Made by a program: the position numbers and the translations under genes. This document shows, piece after piece, positions 8,684 to 17,240 of a stretch of DNA of 64,000 nt; positions within the stretch are counted from its first letter, which is position 1, and each line of letters opens with the position of its first letter. The DNA comes from Schaalia sp. ZJ405. Lineage in GTDB: Bacteria; Actinomycetota; Actinomycetes; Actinomycetales; Actinomycetaceae. Where the stretch lies: the NCBI RefSeq assembly GCF_011038885.2, contig NZ_CP064952.1, positions 2,281,962 to 2,345,961 of the forward strand, written 5' to 3'. The notes beneath the pieces were generated by a model. That model worked only from the letters and a program-made list of their open reading frames with translations. It made no database searches and was not told the DNA's origin.

Positions 8684-10369
8684 GTGACAACACCTGTCGA
8701 AACGGGCACACTTAAACCCATGCATAGATCGAGCGAGCACCCCAACGAAGGGACGCCACAAGACAAGGCGACGAGCTCCAATTCCGATCACGTCATCACC
8801 GCCGCCGAACTTGATGACCTGGTCCGGAAAACCCCGGCATCGGGTAAGCCCCGGAAGATGGCAGCTCTCGCAGCCATCGCAACGTTCGGGTCGCTGCTAT
8901 TTGGCTACGACACCGGTGTCATTGCGGGCGCCCTGCCATACATGTACATGGCGACGGAAGCTGGCGGCCTCGCAATTAACGAGTTCGAGGAAGGTTTGGT
9001 CGGCGCGATCCTCGCAATCGGCGCGGCATTCGGCGCGATCCTTGGTGGACGAGTCTCCGATCGCAAAGGCCGCCGCTACAACATCCTCGTACTTGCAGCC
9101 GTCTTCGTCCTCGGCACCCTGGGATGCACGCTGGCCCCCAATGTCTGGATCCTCTACCTATTCCGCTTCATCCTCGGGTGGGCGGTCGGGGGCGCCTCGG
9201 CAACCGTGCCGATCTACCTATCTGAATCAGCACCAACTCAGGTGAGGGGTTCCCTGGTCGCCCTCGACCAATTCATGATTGTCTTCGGACAGCTCCTTGC
9301 CTATTCAATGAATGCTCTTCTCTCTCACGGTCACGGTGGCCCGCGAGCGCAAGTTGCTTCCGATCCCACCGGCACCCTGACCAGCGGCGAATGGTATTCG
9401 TGGGATCAGATCTCCCAAATTCCTGGAGTCCTCATTTCAGCGGGTAACGGTTCGGCGTGGAGATGGATGCTCGTCCTCGCCACCATTCCCGCGATTGTCC
9501 TGTGGATCGGGATGCGCCGTATGCCCGAGTCCGGACGCTGGTACGCCGCGAACTTCCGCTATGCCGAGGCCGTGGGTGCTCTCAAACGCATCCGTAATCC
9601 CGAGCACGACGACGTCGCCGGCGAGATTCACGAAATGATCGACTTGCACCGTGTCGAGCAGAACGAAGGAAAGTGGTCGCTGCGGCGGACGCTTGGCGTG
9701 CGGTGGACTCGTCGGCTGGTCTTCGTCGGCATCGGACTCGCCTGCTTTGACCAGCTGACCGGCATCAACACGGCAATGTACTACTTGCCGAAGATCCTCC
9801 ATGCCGCCGGATTCTCCGCCGCCGACTCCATCACGATCAACGTCATCACCGGAGCGGTCGCCTGTCTGGGCGCTGGCTTTGGCCTGTGGCTGGTTGGCCG
9901 GCTTCAGCGTCGCCACGTCGGCATTTACCAGGAAGCGGGCGTCACTTTCTTCCTCTTTTCCTTGGCGATCGTTTTCGGTGTCGGTATCTCTCCCCACATG
10001 CTTCCGTCCGGTGCAATTAACGAGGACGTCCCTGCCTTCCTCCCCTGGTTGGTCGTTATCTTGGTGTCACTGTTTGTTTTTGCGAAACAGTCCGGAACCG
10101 TCAACTGGGTGCTGTTGTCCGAGATTTTCCCCTCTCGGATCCGTGGCGTCGCCCAAGGCTTCGCCGTTGGCTGCGGGTGGTTGATGAACGCGGTTGTCAC
10201 TTACGTGTTCCCGGTGATGATTGAGCATCTCGGTGCCGCATGGACTTACACCGTGTTCGGAGCGATCAACGTCGTTGCCCTGGCGTTCTACGTGAAGATC
10301 GTGCCCGAGACTCGCGGGACATCGCTGGAGAAACTGGAAGAACAGTTCCAGGCCCGCTACGGTGCCTGA
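8684..10369 (+). CDS. MFS sugar porter (XylE/GLUT type)
   Basis: A member of the sugar porter family with 12 expected membrane segments, which takes up monosaccharides by proton symport. Signature motifs are GYDTGVIAGALPYM in TM1, DRKGRRYN between TM2 and TM3, PESGRWY after TM6, FDQLTGINTAMYYLPKIL in TM7 and PETRGTSLEKLE at the C-terminus. At 561 residues it is longer than XylE (491), because of a hydrophilic N-terminus of about 60 residues and a loop of about 40 residues between TM5 and TM6. The start is uncertain: GTG 8684 or ATG 8720; neither has a clear ribosome-binding site. The adjacent SorC remnant suggests it has lost its regulator. Confidence 0.88.
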   Translation: MTTPVETGTLKPMHRSSEHPNEGTPQDKATSSNSDHVITAAELDDLVRKTPASGKPRKMAALAAIATFGSLLFGYDTGVIAGALPYMYMATEAGGLAINEFEEGLVGAILAIGAAFGAILGGRVSDRKGRRYNILVLAAVFVLGTLGCTLAPNVWILYLFRFILGWAVGGASATVPIYLSESAPTQVRGSLVALDQFMIVFGQLLAYSMNALLSHGHGGPRAQVASDPTGTLTSGEWYSWDQISQIPGVLISAGNGSAWRWMLVLATIPAIVLWIGMRRMPESGRWYAANFRYAEAVGALKRIRNPEHDDVAGEIHEMIDLHRVEQNEGKWSLRRTLGVRWTRRLVFVGIGLACFDQLTGINTAMYYLPKILHAAGFSAADSITINVITGAVACLGAGFGLWLVGRLQRRHVGIYQEAGVTFFLFSLAIVFGVGISPHMLPSGAINEDVPAFLPWLVVILVSLFVFAKQSGTVNWVLLSEIFPSRIRGVAQGFAVGCGWLMNAVVTYVFPVMIEHLGAAWTYTVFGAINVVALAFYVKIVPETRGTSLEKLEEQFQARYGA

Positions 10370-10795
10370 GCGAGGCGTGGGCAGCGGGCCTCTCGGCAAC
10401 GCGCCGTACAGCTTTGACGTTCGTCGCCTCACTAACCGGCGCACATGACAACTAAATAGCAAATTAAAGTGCAAATGAAAGTGCAAATTTTGCACTTTCA
10501 TTTGTATTTTCGCACTTTCATTTGCACTTTGAGCATGTCGAGTACAACTTTGAGTACGCTGGTCCCTCTCCCGACCCCCTCTGACTGCGGTCTCCATGCG
10601 CTCTCACCCTGTGAGTCGGAAGCGCTTGACGAGTACGGATGGACACGCGACCCGCCGGGAGAGTTACTGCCAGGGATCGACGCACCAGCTCAGCAATCAC
10701 CCTCGGACGAGACCCGACCATTTGTCGATCACGGGTTACCGGTCCCGCAACGTGGAAGAGTAGCTGCTAGATCGAGGATCATCACCCGCTGACAG
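10370..10795. other. Gene-free region with nested palindrome
   Basis: No convincing gene is present. A weak open frame at 10469-10792 starts inside the palindromic repeat and shows no recognisable domain, so it is not called. The main content is the AT-rich iterated palindrome at 10466-10530, described separately. Confidence 0.5.
10466..10530. repeat. Nested AT-rich iterated palindrome
   Basis: An outer perfect 19-bp inverted repeat (AAAGTGCAAATGAAAGTGC at 10466-10484, complement at 10512-10530) contains an inner 16-bp inverted repeat (10472-10487 with 10489-10504). All arms are built from an AAAGTGCAAATG-type unit. It is much more AT-rich than its surroundings. The arrangement of iterated short units in opposite orientations matches the architecture of the TTCCCACT site at 23738-23806, with a different unit sequence. 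Confidence 0.9.
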
Positions 10796-11074
10796 CTAGG
10801 CAATATCCTCGTCGATTTTCGAGCTGAATCGCTTGTATGCACCCGCCCGAGTCATACCCATGAAGTCACCGATCATCTCCCAGGTAGCGCCGTCGGAACG
10901 CGCAAGAGCGACAGCTTCGCGAATCTCTTCCTGTGCCTCGGCTTCCTTTTCAAGAGCATGAACGAGCGCGGACAATCCTCTCCCAAGAACGACAGGACCA
11001 ACCGGATCCGGTCCTTCACCGTTATTTGCATTCTCAATCTCGTCGAGTATCTCCTCGATGCTGCGTTTCCTCAT
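10796..11074 (-). CDS. Putative antitoxin with helix-turn-helix
   Basis: A 92-residue acidic protein. An acidic N-terminal half (RSIEEILDEIENANNGEG) is followed by a helical segment and a helix-turn-helix-like motif, ATWEMIGDFMGMTRAGAYKR, near the C-terminus. The start overlaps the stop of the upstream small gene by four bases, indicating coupled translation. Toxin-first order with a DNA-binding antitoxin is the arrangement known for BrnTA modules. The family of this antitoxin is not recognised with certainty. Confidence 0.6.
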   Translation of the reverse strand: MRKRSIEEILDEIENANNGEGPDPVGPVVLGRGLSALVHALEKEAEAQEEIREAVALARSDGATWEMIGDFMGMTRAGAYKRFSSKIDEDIA

Positions 11075-11301
11075 TTCCCCTCCAAGAATTTCGACCGCGC
11101 TTTCATTGCATGAAATACCACTGGCTCTCGTACACCAACCTCAATGAGAAGGCCATTTCGTCCTGCACCAACAACAATGTCGTACCCGTCTTGAGGTCGG
11201 ATGAACACTGGATATTCCAATGCATGCAGAATGTCCGTCCGAGACACTCCGTGTTTGAGCGCACTCAAAAGAATACTATCTCTGTTAACTCTAGGAAACA
11301 C
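11071..11301 (-). CDS. Putative BrnT-like/small toxin protein
   Basis: A 76-residue protein resembling small toxin-like proteins with the pattern H-G-hydrophobic, HALEYPVF, a beta strand DYDIVVGAG-like stretch, LLIEVGV and a C-terminal FHAMKARSKFL. Such proteins (BrnT and related families) are RelE-fold ribonucleases or relatives in which a C-terminal A-R/K-x-x pattern is conserved. The assigned start is a GTG at 11301. It overlaps the next gene by four bases. The toxin role is inferred from size, motif pattern and gene pairing. Confidence 0.55.
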   Translation of the reverse strand: MFPRVNRDSILLSALKHGVSRTDILHALEYPVFIRPQDGYDIVVGAGRNGLLIEVGVREPVVFHAMKARSKFLEGK

Positions 11302-11639
11302 GCCGAGATCCTGTCAACCACAGGGAACACATCACAGCCACTCGTCCTCCTCCACAGGAATTGCGCCATCGATCACCAATGATCGAATAACCACTCAACA
11401 CCTATGAAACACCACATTTTGACGACGGCTTGAGTTATCCACAGGCACCCCGATCCGACCAACGATCAGCCCATGAGAATCAGCACAGCGAGATCTGTCA
11501 GTGCGATGTCACCGTCCGAAAATGGCCGCGATGGGATGCCCCCTGACGCGATAGGACGCCCCACCCGCAATAAGAGGCCCCGCCCCCAAGACTGCAACGG
11601 GACGCCCCAGACCGCGAGACGCCCCTCCCCAACAACCTC
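11302..11639. other. Intergenic region with GC-rich degenerate repeats
   Basis: No gene is seen. A single DnaA-box-like TTATCCACA lies near 11433. Between about 11530 and 11635 a degenerate unit of the type GGGACGCCCC recurs about five times at intervals of 20-35 bp, next to the end of the epimerase-like gene. Confidence 0.5.
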
Positions 11640-12617
11640 TCAGATCCGCTTGCCTGTCATGCGGTGGCGAATCTCGTAGCGCTCCCCCGCTTCCAGATGC
11701 ACCGACGTGGCAATACCCTCAGCATTCAGCGGGTTCGGACCCGCAGATACCCCCTGACCAAAATCAAAGGCCGAGGTCACGGGCTCAACGCCCAAGCACA
11801 GGTTCGTTCCACCCCACGGCTGGGCAGTACGGCCACGGTTGGACACCCACAGCAGGCAGTGCTCAAGGAACTTCGGGTCCCATTCGATCGAAACCTCGTA
11901 CCCCTCAACCTCGTTAACCAGCGTGACCTTGGGATCTGCGGGCTCAACCATCAGAACGATTTCGTCCACGTTTTCACCATCGAGGGGAAGCCTGGTCAAA
12001 TCAAGGGTTCCCCCGTCTGCGCGTGGAGCCGCAGCCGCGTCCTCGTAAATTGCACCGACTTTGAGAACGGACGTGCCCGAGTCAATGGGGAGCGAATGGA
12101 AAGAGCGGGCTTTAGGCAGGACGAGGCGAGCACCCCCGGGCGTCTCCGGGAGGCGCAGGATCGGGTGGAGGCCCAGCGGCAGGTCCGCAGTCTGGCGCAT
12201 GATGATTGTGTCGATGTATTCAACGCCGTCATCTTCGCAGGTAATCAGACGTTCGACGCGTTCAACGGGGGAGGACTCGGGGTAGGTCAGGCCAAGGCGG
12301 ACACTTTCGGTGTTCTGAGACAGCAGTTCCCACGGGCCGGAGGCGCTGTATCCGTGTGTCCATTCGCTCGGACCGTCGTAGCCGCCGCGCCATTCTTCGG
12401 GGAGGGTCTGGGCACTAGCCGGGGCCGCACCGAAGGGAACGCAGAGGAAATCTCCGCGCAGCTTCTCCAGCAGGGGATCGCCTTCCCATCCGCTCCATTT
12501 GGCAATGTACGAGGGCGAGAACTCGTCCTCGGAACCGGCGTTGAAGACGGCAGTTGTCATCGCGCCCGCAAGCTGAATTGTTGCGCGGACCCGGCCGGTC
12601 CCGATCGTCACGTCCAT
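11640..12617 (-). CDS. Aldose 1-epimerase-like protein
   Basis: A 325-residue protein with the beta-rich character of galactose mutarotase-like domains: GAMTTAVFN near the N-terminus, FLCVPFG, THGYSASGPWELLSQ, and a histidine in LGLHPILRLPE that corresponds in position to the active-site histidine of the fold. Such proteins interconvert sugar anomers. The start at 12617 is chosen over 12674 because AAGGA lies eight bases upstream. It lies downstream of the ChvE/MmsAB operon but behind a terminator, so it probably has its own promoter. The exact substrate cannot be told. Confidence 0.65.
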   Translation of the reverse strand: MDVTIGTGRVRATIQLAGAMTTAVFNAGSEDEFSPSYIAKWSGWEGDPLLEKLRGDFLCVPFGAAPASAQTLPEEWRGGYDGPSEWTHGYSASGPWELLSQNTESVRLGLTYPESSPVERVERLITCEDDGVEYIDTIIMRQTADLPLGLHPILRLPETPGGARLVLPKARSFHSLPIDSGTSVLKVGAIYEDAAAAPRADGGTLDLTRLPLDGENVDEIVLMVEPADPKVTLVNEVEGYEVSIEWDPKFLEHCLLWVSNRGRTAQPWGGTNLCLGVEPVTSAFDFGQGVSAGPNPLNAEGIATSVHLEAGERYEIRHRMTGKRI

Positions 12618-13001
12618 GATCAATTCCTTATCGTCTATGAGGCCCTCTCGGATTGCTTCGCGTCGAACACCCATTGTCCCGGCGCTCCGATAAGCGGGCC
12701 GTGACCAGTCTATTGCGTTCGCGCGTCACGAAGCCAGTGGCGAAGGCATTTTGGGGATCGAGGGGACGCGGGTTGGAGCCGGGCGTGTCCTTGTTGTGGC
12801 CGTCAGTTGAGTCGGCAATTCGGGGGACGAGGACGAGCGCGGCTCATGACCCCAGAACGCGCCAGATGCGCGGTGTAGTAGGCGCAGTAAGCGCAGTAAG
12901 TCACGACACACGGCACACGGCACACAACAGCAGGAAGTAAAGGAAACCCCCGGAGACCGAAGCCTCCGGGGGTGCCCCAATCAACCAACAACCACAGAAC
13001 G
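12618..13001. other. Intergenic region with dispersed repeat and terminator
   Basis: This stretch has no gene. It holds one exact ACGAGGACGAG copy at 12827-12837, short CA-rich and GCAGTAA tandem repeats near 12880-12925, and the terminator of the importer operon at 12946-12973. Confidence 0.55.
12946..12973 (-). terminator. Terminator hairpin after the mmsB-like gene
   Basis: A perfect 10-bp stem (ACCCCCGGAG with CTCCGGGGGT) and an 8-nt loop lie 28 bases after the stop of the permease gene on the minus strand. It separates the importer operon from the epimerase-like gene. Confidence 0.75.
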
Positions 13002-14216
13002 CTAGGAGGTCTTCGTCGCGCGAGCCTTGTTGATCTGGTCGAATGCCACGGCGAAGAGCAGAACCAGGCCCTTGATGGCCTGCTGCCAGGCGGAGTCAAC
13101 CGACATGATCGACAGACCCATGTTGAGAACCCCCATAAAGAGAGCACCAATGATTGTGCCGGAGATCCGACCGATGCCACCCCACACGGCTGCGCCACCG
13201 ATGAAGCAGGCTGCAATGACATCGAGTTCGTAGTTCTGACCGGCGGCCGAGACCGCGGCACCGGCACGCGAGGTCGTGACGATTGCGCCAACTGCCGCCA
13301 GGAAGCCCATGTTGACGAACATCCAGAAATTCACGCTGCGCACCGAGATACCCGACAGGCGCGCGGCCTCGCGGTTACCACCGACAGCGTAGATGTAGCG
13401 GCCAAAGGTCGTCTTATTGAGGACGAAGGTGTACACCAAGATGAGCACCGCGCAGATGACCAGCACGTAGGGTAGGCCGATCGCCGACCCCGACAGGATG
13501 AACATGAATCCCAGGACAAACAGGGAGACAAACACCAGTTTGCCGATGAGGAGCCACATGGGTTCCGGGGTCAGGCCATGCTTGACGAGGGAGGCGCGTC
13601 GGCGCAGCTGCGACACGATGAAGAGGGCAGCGAGGACGACGCCGATAATCAGCGTGAAGACATCGTAAACACCGGCGAATCCCAACCAGCCGAGGATCCC
13701 CGAGTTCGCAATGGACACGAAGCCCTTGGGTAGCGGAGCGATGGTCTGGGGAACGATGACGATTGCGAGGCCTCGAAAGAGGAGCATGCCCGCGAGCGTG
13801 ACGATGAAGCCTGGGATGCCAACGAAAGCAACCCAGAAGCCTTGCCAAGCTCCCAGCGCGATGCCGATGAGCAGAGCGACGATCACGGCGACCACCCACG
13901 GCATGTCCCACTTCGCCATCGACACCCCGAGGAAGCCGCCGATGAGGGCGATCTGGGAGCCAACAGACAGGTCGATGTGGCCGGCGATAATAATCATCAG
14001 CATGCCGATCGCCATGATGATGACGTAGGCGTTCTGCTGGATCAGGGAGGCAACGTTATCGGGGCGCAGGAGGCGCCCGCCCGTCATGATCTGGAAGAAG
14101 ATCACCACGGCGATCAGGGCAAGCATGATGCCGTACTGACCGAAGTCGATCCTCTTCAACCACGAGGATTTTTCCGCGGGAGCTGTCGCTCCCTCGGTCA
14201 CTGCTTGTGTACTCAC
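13002..14216 (-). CDS. mmsB: Multiple monosaccharide ABC transporter permease (MmsB/GguB/XylH type)
   Basis: A 404-residue CUT2 permease with about ten to twelve hydrophobic segments. MLMIIIAGHIDLSVGSQIAL near residue 70 is the conserved GxIDLSVGS motif of RbsC/XylH-type permeases; AARLSGISVRSVNFWMF and IGGAAVWGGIGRISGTIIGA near the C-terminus are also characteristic. The length and the partners (ChvE-like binding protein, two-domain ATPase) fit the MmsA/MmsB-ChvE system, which imports xylose, glucose, galactose or arabinose. It starts with GTG behind AGGAGA, 14 bp after the ATPase gene. Confidence 0.88.
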   Translation of the reverse strand: MSTQAVTEGATAPAEKSSWLKRIDFGQYGIMLALIAVVIFFQIMTGGRLLRPDNVASLIQQNAYVIIMAIGMLMIIIAGHIDLSVGSQIALIGGFLGVSMAKWDMPWVVAVIVALLIGIALGAWQGFWVAFVGIPGFIVTLAGMLLFRGLAIVIVPQTIAPLPKGFVSIANSGILGWLGFAGVYDVFTLIIGVVLAALFIVSQLRRRASLVKHGLTPEPMWLLIGKLVFVSLFVLGFMFILSGSAIGLPYVLVICAVLILVYTFVLNKTTFGRYIYAVGGNREAARLSGISVRSVNFWMFVNMGFLAAVGAIVTTSRAGAAVSAAGQNYELDVIAACFIGGAAVWGGIGRISGTIIGALFMGVLNMGLSIMSVDSAWQQAIKGLVLLFAVAFDQINKARATKTS

Positions 14217-14230
14217 TGTCGGTATCTCCT

Positions 14231-15772
14231 TCAGTTCTCTTGCATCATGTGGGACATCAGGACTTCCTGCGTCGCATCCTTGCGCAGGACTTCACCCGTG
14301 ATGCGCCCAAAACTCAGGGTGTAGATTCGGTCGCACAGGCCGAGGAGTTCAACAAGCTCAGAGGAAATAACGACAACGGCTTTCCCCTGGTCGGCGAGCT
14401 CATTGATGAGGGTGTAGATCTCGTACTTCGCGCCCACGTCGATACCGCGGGTCGGTTCGTCGAGGATCAGCACTTCCGGTTCAGTCAGCAACCACTTACT
14501 CAGAACAACTTTTTGTTGGTTACCACCGGACAGGGTCCCAACCTTGACGTCAACGGACTTCGCCTTCGTCCGCATTTTTGCGCGCTGGTCCTCGGTGAGC
14601 CCGTATTCGGTGATATCGGAGATCACGCCACCCTTGGTAATCCGCCCCATAGACGCGCTCGTCATGTTGTGTTTGATCGACGCAATGAGGTTAAGACCAT
14701 AGCGCTTGCGGTCCTCCGAGGCGTAGGCGATGCCCGCTTCAATTGCCTGTTTGACGGAATGAAGCTCAATCTTCTGGCCCTTGAGATACAGGTCGCCGTG
14801 CTCGTAGGTACCCCACGACCGGCCGAAAAGACTCATTGCAAGCTCGGTACGACCCGCACCCATGAGACCCGCAATCCCAACGATTTCGCCGGCGCGAGCA
14901 TTAAAGCTGACATCGTGAAGGGCTCGGCGTCCCGTAATTGGGCTGGTGACCGTCCAGTTTTCAACGCGGAGCACTTCCTCGCCGATCGTTGGTTCATGAT
15001 CGGGGAAACGATTGTCCATAGAACGGCCAACCATGTCACGAATCAATTCGCCCTCGGTGATGTCGCCCTCGACGGCGATGTCGTGCGTGGTGATTGTCTG
15101 CCCATCGCGAATAACGGTGACGCGGTCGGCGATCTGGCGGATTTCGGAAAGCTTGTGCGAGATGATCACGCAGGAAATACCGCTTTCCTTGAGTCCAACG
15201 ATGAGGTCGAGGAGTTTCTGCGAGTCATCGTCGTTGAGCGCGGCCGTGGGCTCATCAAGAATCAGGACGCGAACCTTCTTGCCCAGAGCTTTCGCAATTT
15301 CAACCAGCTGCTGCTTGCCCACGCCGATGTTTGAGACGATCGTGTCGGGAGATGCGTCAAGGCCAACTTTCTCCATCAGGGCCTTGGCCTGGGCATTGGT
15401 TGCGTTCCAGTCAATAACAGAGTGCTTGGCACGTTCGTTGCCAAGGAAGATATTTTCTGCGATCGACAGATACGGGGAGAGCGCCAGCTCCTGCTGGATA
15501 ACGACGATACCGTCCTTCTCCGAGTCCTTGATCGACTTGTATTTCGCCTCTGTCCCATCAAGAACGATGCGACCCTTGTAGGAACCGTGCGGGTGGACGC
15601 CCGACAGCACCTTCATCAGGGTTGATTTCCCCGCGCCGTTCTCACCGCAAATCGCGTGAATTTCATGTTCGCGTACGTCAAACGTCACGTTGGACAGCGC
15701 TTTAACACCAGGGAAGGTCTTCGTAATGTTGTCCATTTCGAGAATGACCCTGGGCATGTTTTCCATCGCCAT
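14231..15772 (-). CDS. mmsA: Multiple monosaccharide ABC transporter ATP-binding protein (MmsA/GguA/XylG type)
   Basis: A 513-residue tandem ATPase with two nucleotide-binding domains, as is usual for CUT2 importers. The first domain has Walker [12 protein letters not shown] near residue 40 and a Walker [13 protein letters not shown]. The second has the signature [15 protein letters not shown] and [17 protein letters not shown]. It powers sugar uptake through the MmsB channel. The gene lies between the ChvE-like binding protein, from which it is separated by a large hairpin, and mmsB. Confidence 0.9.
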   Translation of the reverse strand: MAMENMPRVILEMDNITKTFPGVKALSNVTFDVREHEIHAICGENGAGKSTLMKVLSGVHPHGSYKGRIVLDGTEAKYKSIKDSEKDGIVVIQQELALSPYLSIAENIFLGNERAKHSVIDWNATNAQAKALMEKVGLDASPDTIVSNIGVGKQQLVEIAKALGKKVRVLILDEPTAALNDDDSQKLLDLIVGLKESGISCVIISHKLSEIRQIADRVTVIRDGQTITTHDIAVEGDITEGELIRDMVGRSMDNRFPDHEPTIGEEVLRVENWTVTSPITGRRALHDVSFNARAGEIVGIAGLMGAGRTELAMSLFGRSWGTYEHGDLYLKGQKIELHSVKQAIEAGIAYASEDRKRYGLNLIASIKHNMTSASMGRITKGGVISDITEYGLTEDQRAKMRTKAKSVDVKVGTLSGGNQQKVVLSKWLLTEPEVLILDEPTRGIDVGAKYEIYTLINELADQGKAVVVISSELVELLGLCDRIYTLSFGRITGEVLRKDATQEVLMSHMMQEN

Positions 15773-15792
15773 GAAACACCCTTCTCAACGGG

Positions 15793-15898
15793 TTGGCTTG
15801 GGGTGTGGGGTGCGCCCCGATAACCGTGGAGTCCCGAAGCTGGTCTTCGCGGATTCCCGCGGCTATTCGGGGCGCCCACACCTCACTGGCTAAGCCAA
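15793..15898 (-). promoter_or_regulatory. Large intercistronic hairpin between chvE-like and mmsA-like genes
   Basis: TTGGCTT at 15793-15799 pairs with AAGCCAA at 15892-15898, and inside it GTGTGGG...GCGCCCCGATA pairs with TATTCGGGGCGCCCACAC. A stable long stem results. Position directly after the binding-protein gene suggests 3'-end protection and partial termination, which raises binding-protein expression over the membrane components. Confidence 0.7.
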
Positions 15899-15905
15899 CA
15901 ATGAA

Positions 15906-17033
15906 TCAGAGTCCGAGGTCCTCAGCTTTGTAGAAGCCAGAGTCAACGAGGACTTTCTGGACGGTGTCCTTCGTGACAACCTCCGGGGTCAGCAGGTAGG
16001 TCGGAACGACTTTCTGGCCGTTGTCGTAGGTTTCGGTGTCGTTGATTTCAACCTTTTCACCCTTGACAATCTGGTCAACCATCTTCGCAGCCTGCTCAGC
16101 GAGGAAGTCCGTGTTCTTGAAGATTGTCACGGCCTGCTTGCCCGCGAGGATGTTCTTGACGTTGGCGATGTCGGCGTCCTGACCGGTGAGCAGCGGGTAA
16201 CCTTCGCCCGGCTTGTAGCCTGCACCTTCGAGGGCCTGAGCAATACCCAGAGCAAGGGAATCGTTCGGGGAGAGAACGACGTTGACCTTCTGACCGTCGG
16301 TGTAGAAGGAGTTCAGGCGGTTCTCCATTTCGGCCTGAGCGTCGTCAGAGCCCCAACCGAGAATGCCAATGGACTGCCACTTATCGTTATTCTCGGGAGC
16401 CTTTCCAGAGCGGACCTCCAGGGTGCCGTCCTTGACGAGGGGGCTGAGAACGTCCCAGGCACCGGAGAAGAAGTACTTCGCGTTGTTGTCGTCCGGTGAT
16501 CCAGCGAAGGGCTCGAAGTAGATCGGCTTGTCCATATCCGCGATCTTCTCTTTGATGAATTCACCCTGGAGCTGGCCGACCTTGTAGTTGTCGAAGGTGA
16601 CGTAGTAGTCAACGGATTCGGTTTCGTTGAGCAGGCGGTCGTAGGCAAGAACTTTGATGCCAGCTGCGGCGGCCTTGTCGAGGACGGGGCCGAGGGCGGT
16701 GCCGTCAATCGAGGCGACGACCAGGACGTCGGCGCCCTGCGTGATCATGTTTTCGATCTGGGTGATCTGCTGATCAACCTTGTTGTCGGCGTACTGCAAA
16801 GAGGTCTCGTAGCCCTTTTCTTTGAGGACCTCTTCAAGGTGAGCACCGTCGCGGTTCCACCGCTCAAGCGCCTTCGTGGGCATTGCGATGCCGATCGTCG
16901 CGCCTTCGGAGCTGCCTCCGGTCTTATCGGATTCCGAACCCGATGTGTTCCCGCGTTCGGCACTGCATGCCGTCAGGCCCGCAGCTGCAACTGCAAAGGC
17001 GGAGATGGCAACAACCAACTTCGTGATCTTCAT
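15906..17033 (-). CDS. chvE: ChvE-like multiple sugar-binding lipoprotein
   Basis: A 375-residue periplasmic-binding protein family 1 member with an N-terminal lipoprotein signal (KLVVAISAFAVAAAGLTACS; lipobox LTAC). The mature part starts IGIAMPTKALERWNRDGAHL, the typical ChvE/XylF first strand, followed by ITQIENMITQGADVLVVASIDG and LAYDRLL. It binds monosaccharides outside the cell and delivers them to MmsAB. ChvE-type proteins bind glucose, galactose, arabinose or xylose; the isomerase-like first gene of this operon points to a pentose or aldose, by inference. Confidence 0.88.
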   Translation of the reverse strand: MKITKLVVAISAFAVAAAGLTACSAERGNTSGSESDKTGGSSEGATIGIAMPTKALERWNRDGAHLEEVLKEKGYETSLQYADNKVDQQITQIENMITQGADVLVVASIDGTALGPVLDKAAAAGIKVLAYDRLLNETESVDYYVTFDNYKVGQLQGEFIKEKIADMDKPIYFEPFAGSPDDNNAKYFFSGAWDVLSPLVKDGTLEVRSGKAPENNDKWQSIGILGWGSDDAQAEMENRLNSFYTDGQKVNVVLSPNDSLALGIAQALEGAGYKPGEGYPLLTGQDADIANVKNILAGKQAVTIFKNTDFLAEQAAKMVDQIVKGEKVEINDTETYDNGQKVVPTYLLTPEVVTKDTVQKVLVDSGFYKAEDLGL

Positions 17034-17109
17034 GTTTAACTCCTGGCTTCACTGCCTTGGGTTCAGGGCAAACGACCTCGTTCACCCTTCCCCTGGATGT
17101 GGGGTGTGT

Positions 17110-17135
17110 ATGCAGGGGTTGTGCGCCCCCTGCAT
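17110..17135 (-). promoter_or_regulatory. Leader hairpin upstream of the chvE-like gene
   Basis: A perfect stem, ATGCAGGGG with CCCCTGCAT and a short loop, lies about 77 bases before the start of the binding-protein gene, in the gap after the isomerase-like gene. It may act as a processing or attenuation site. No known riboswitch was recognised. Confidence 0.5.
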
Positions 17136-17240
17136 GACGGTGTTCTCACTGCCACCGATAGGTGTCACTAAGAACAGCGGATGACCGGTTTGTACCCGGC
17201 GCTGACAGCATAACGCACACTATGCAACAAAATCAGTGCT

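Noticed and set aside
10469..10792. An open frame of 107 codons on the plus strand
   Set aside because: It begins inside the palindromic repeat, has no ribosome-binding site and no recognisable domain or composition of a real protein.
11433..11441. A single TTATCCACA DnaA box
   Set aside because: A lone box about 52 kb from the origin region without a cluster is probably chance or at most a minor titration site.
12880..12930. Short CA-rich and GCAGTAA tandem repeats
   Set aside because: Two or three imperfect units only; this is within what is expected of intergenic low-complexity DNA.
14207..15334. A long plus-strand open frame opposite mmsA
   Set aside because: It is antisense to a clear two-domain ATPase gene and reflects codon bias; the same holds for long frames opposite the epimerase-like gene (11664-12704) and the MFS genes (41521-42636).
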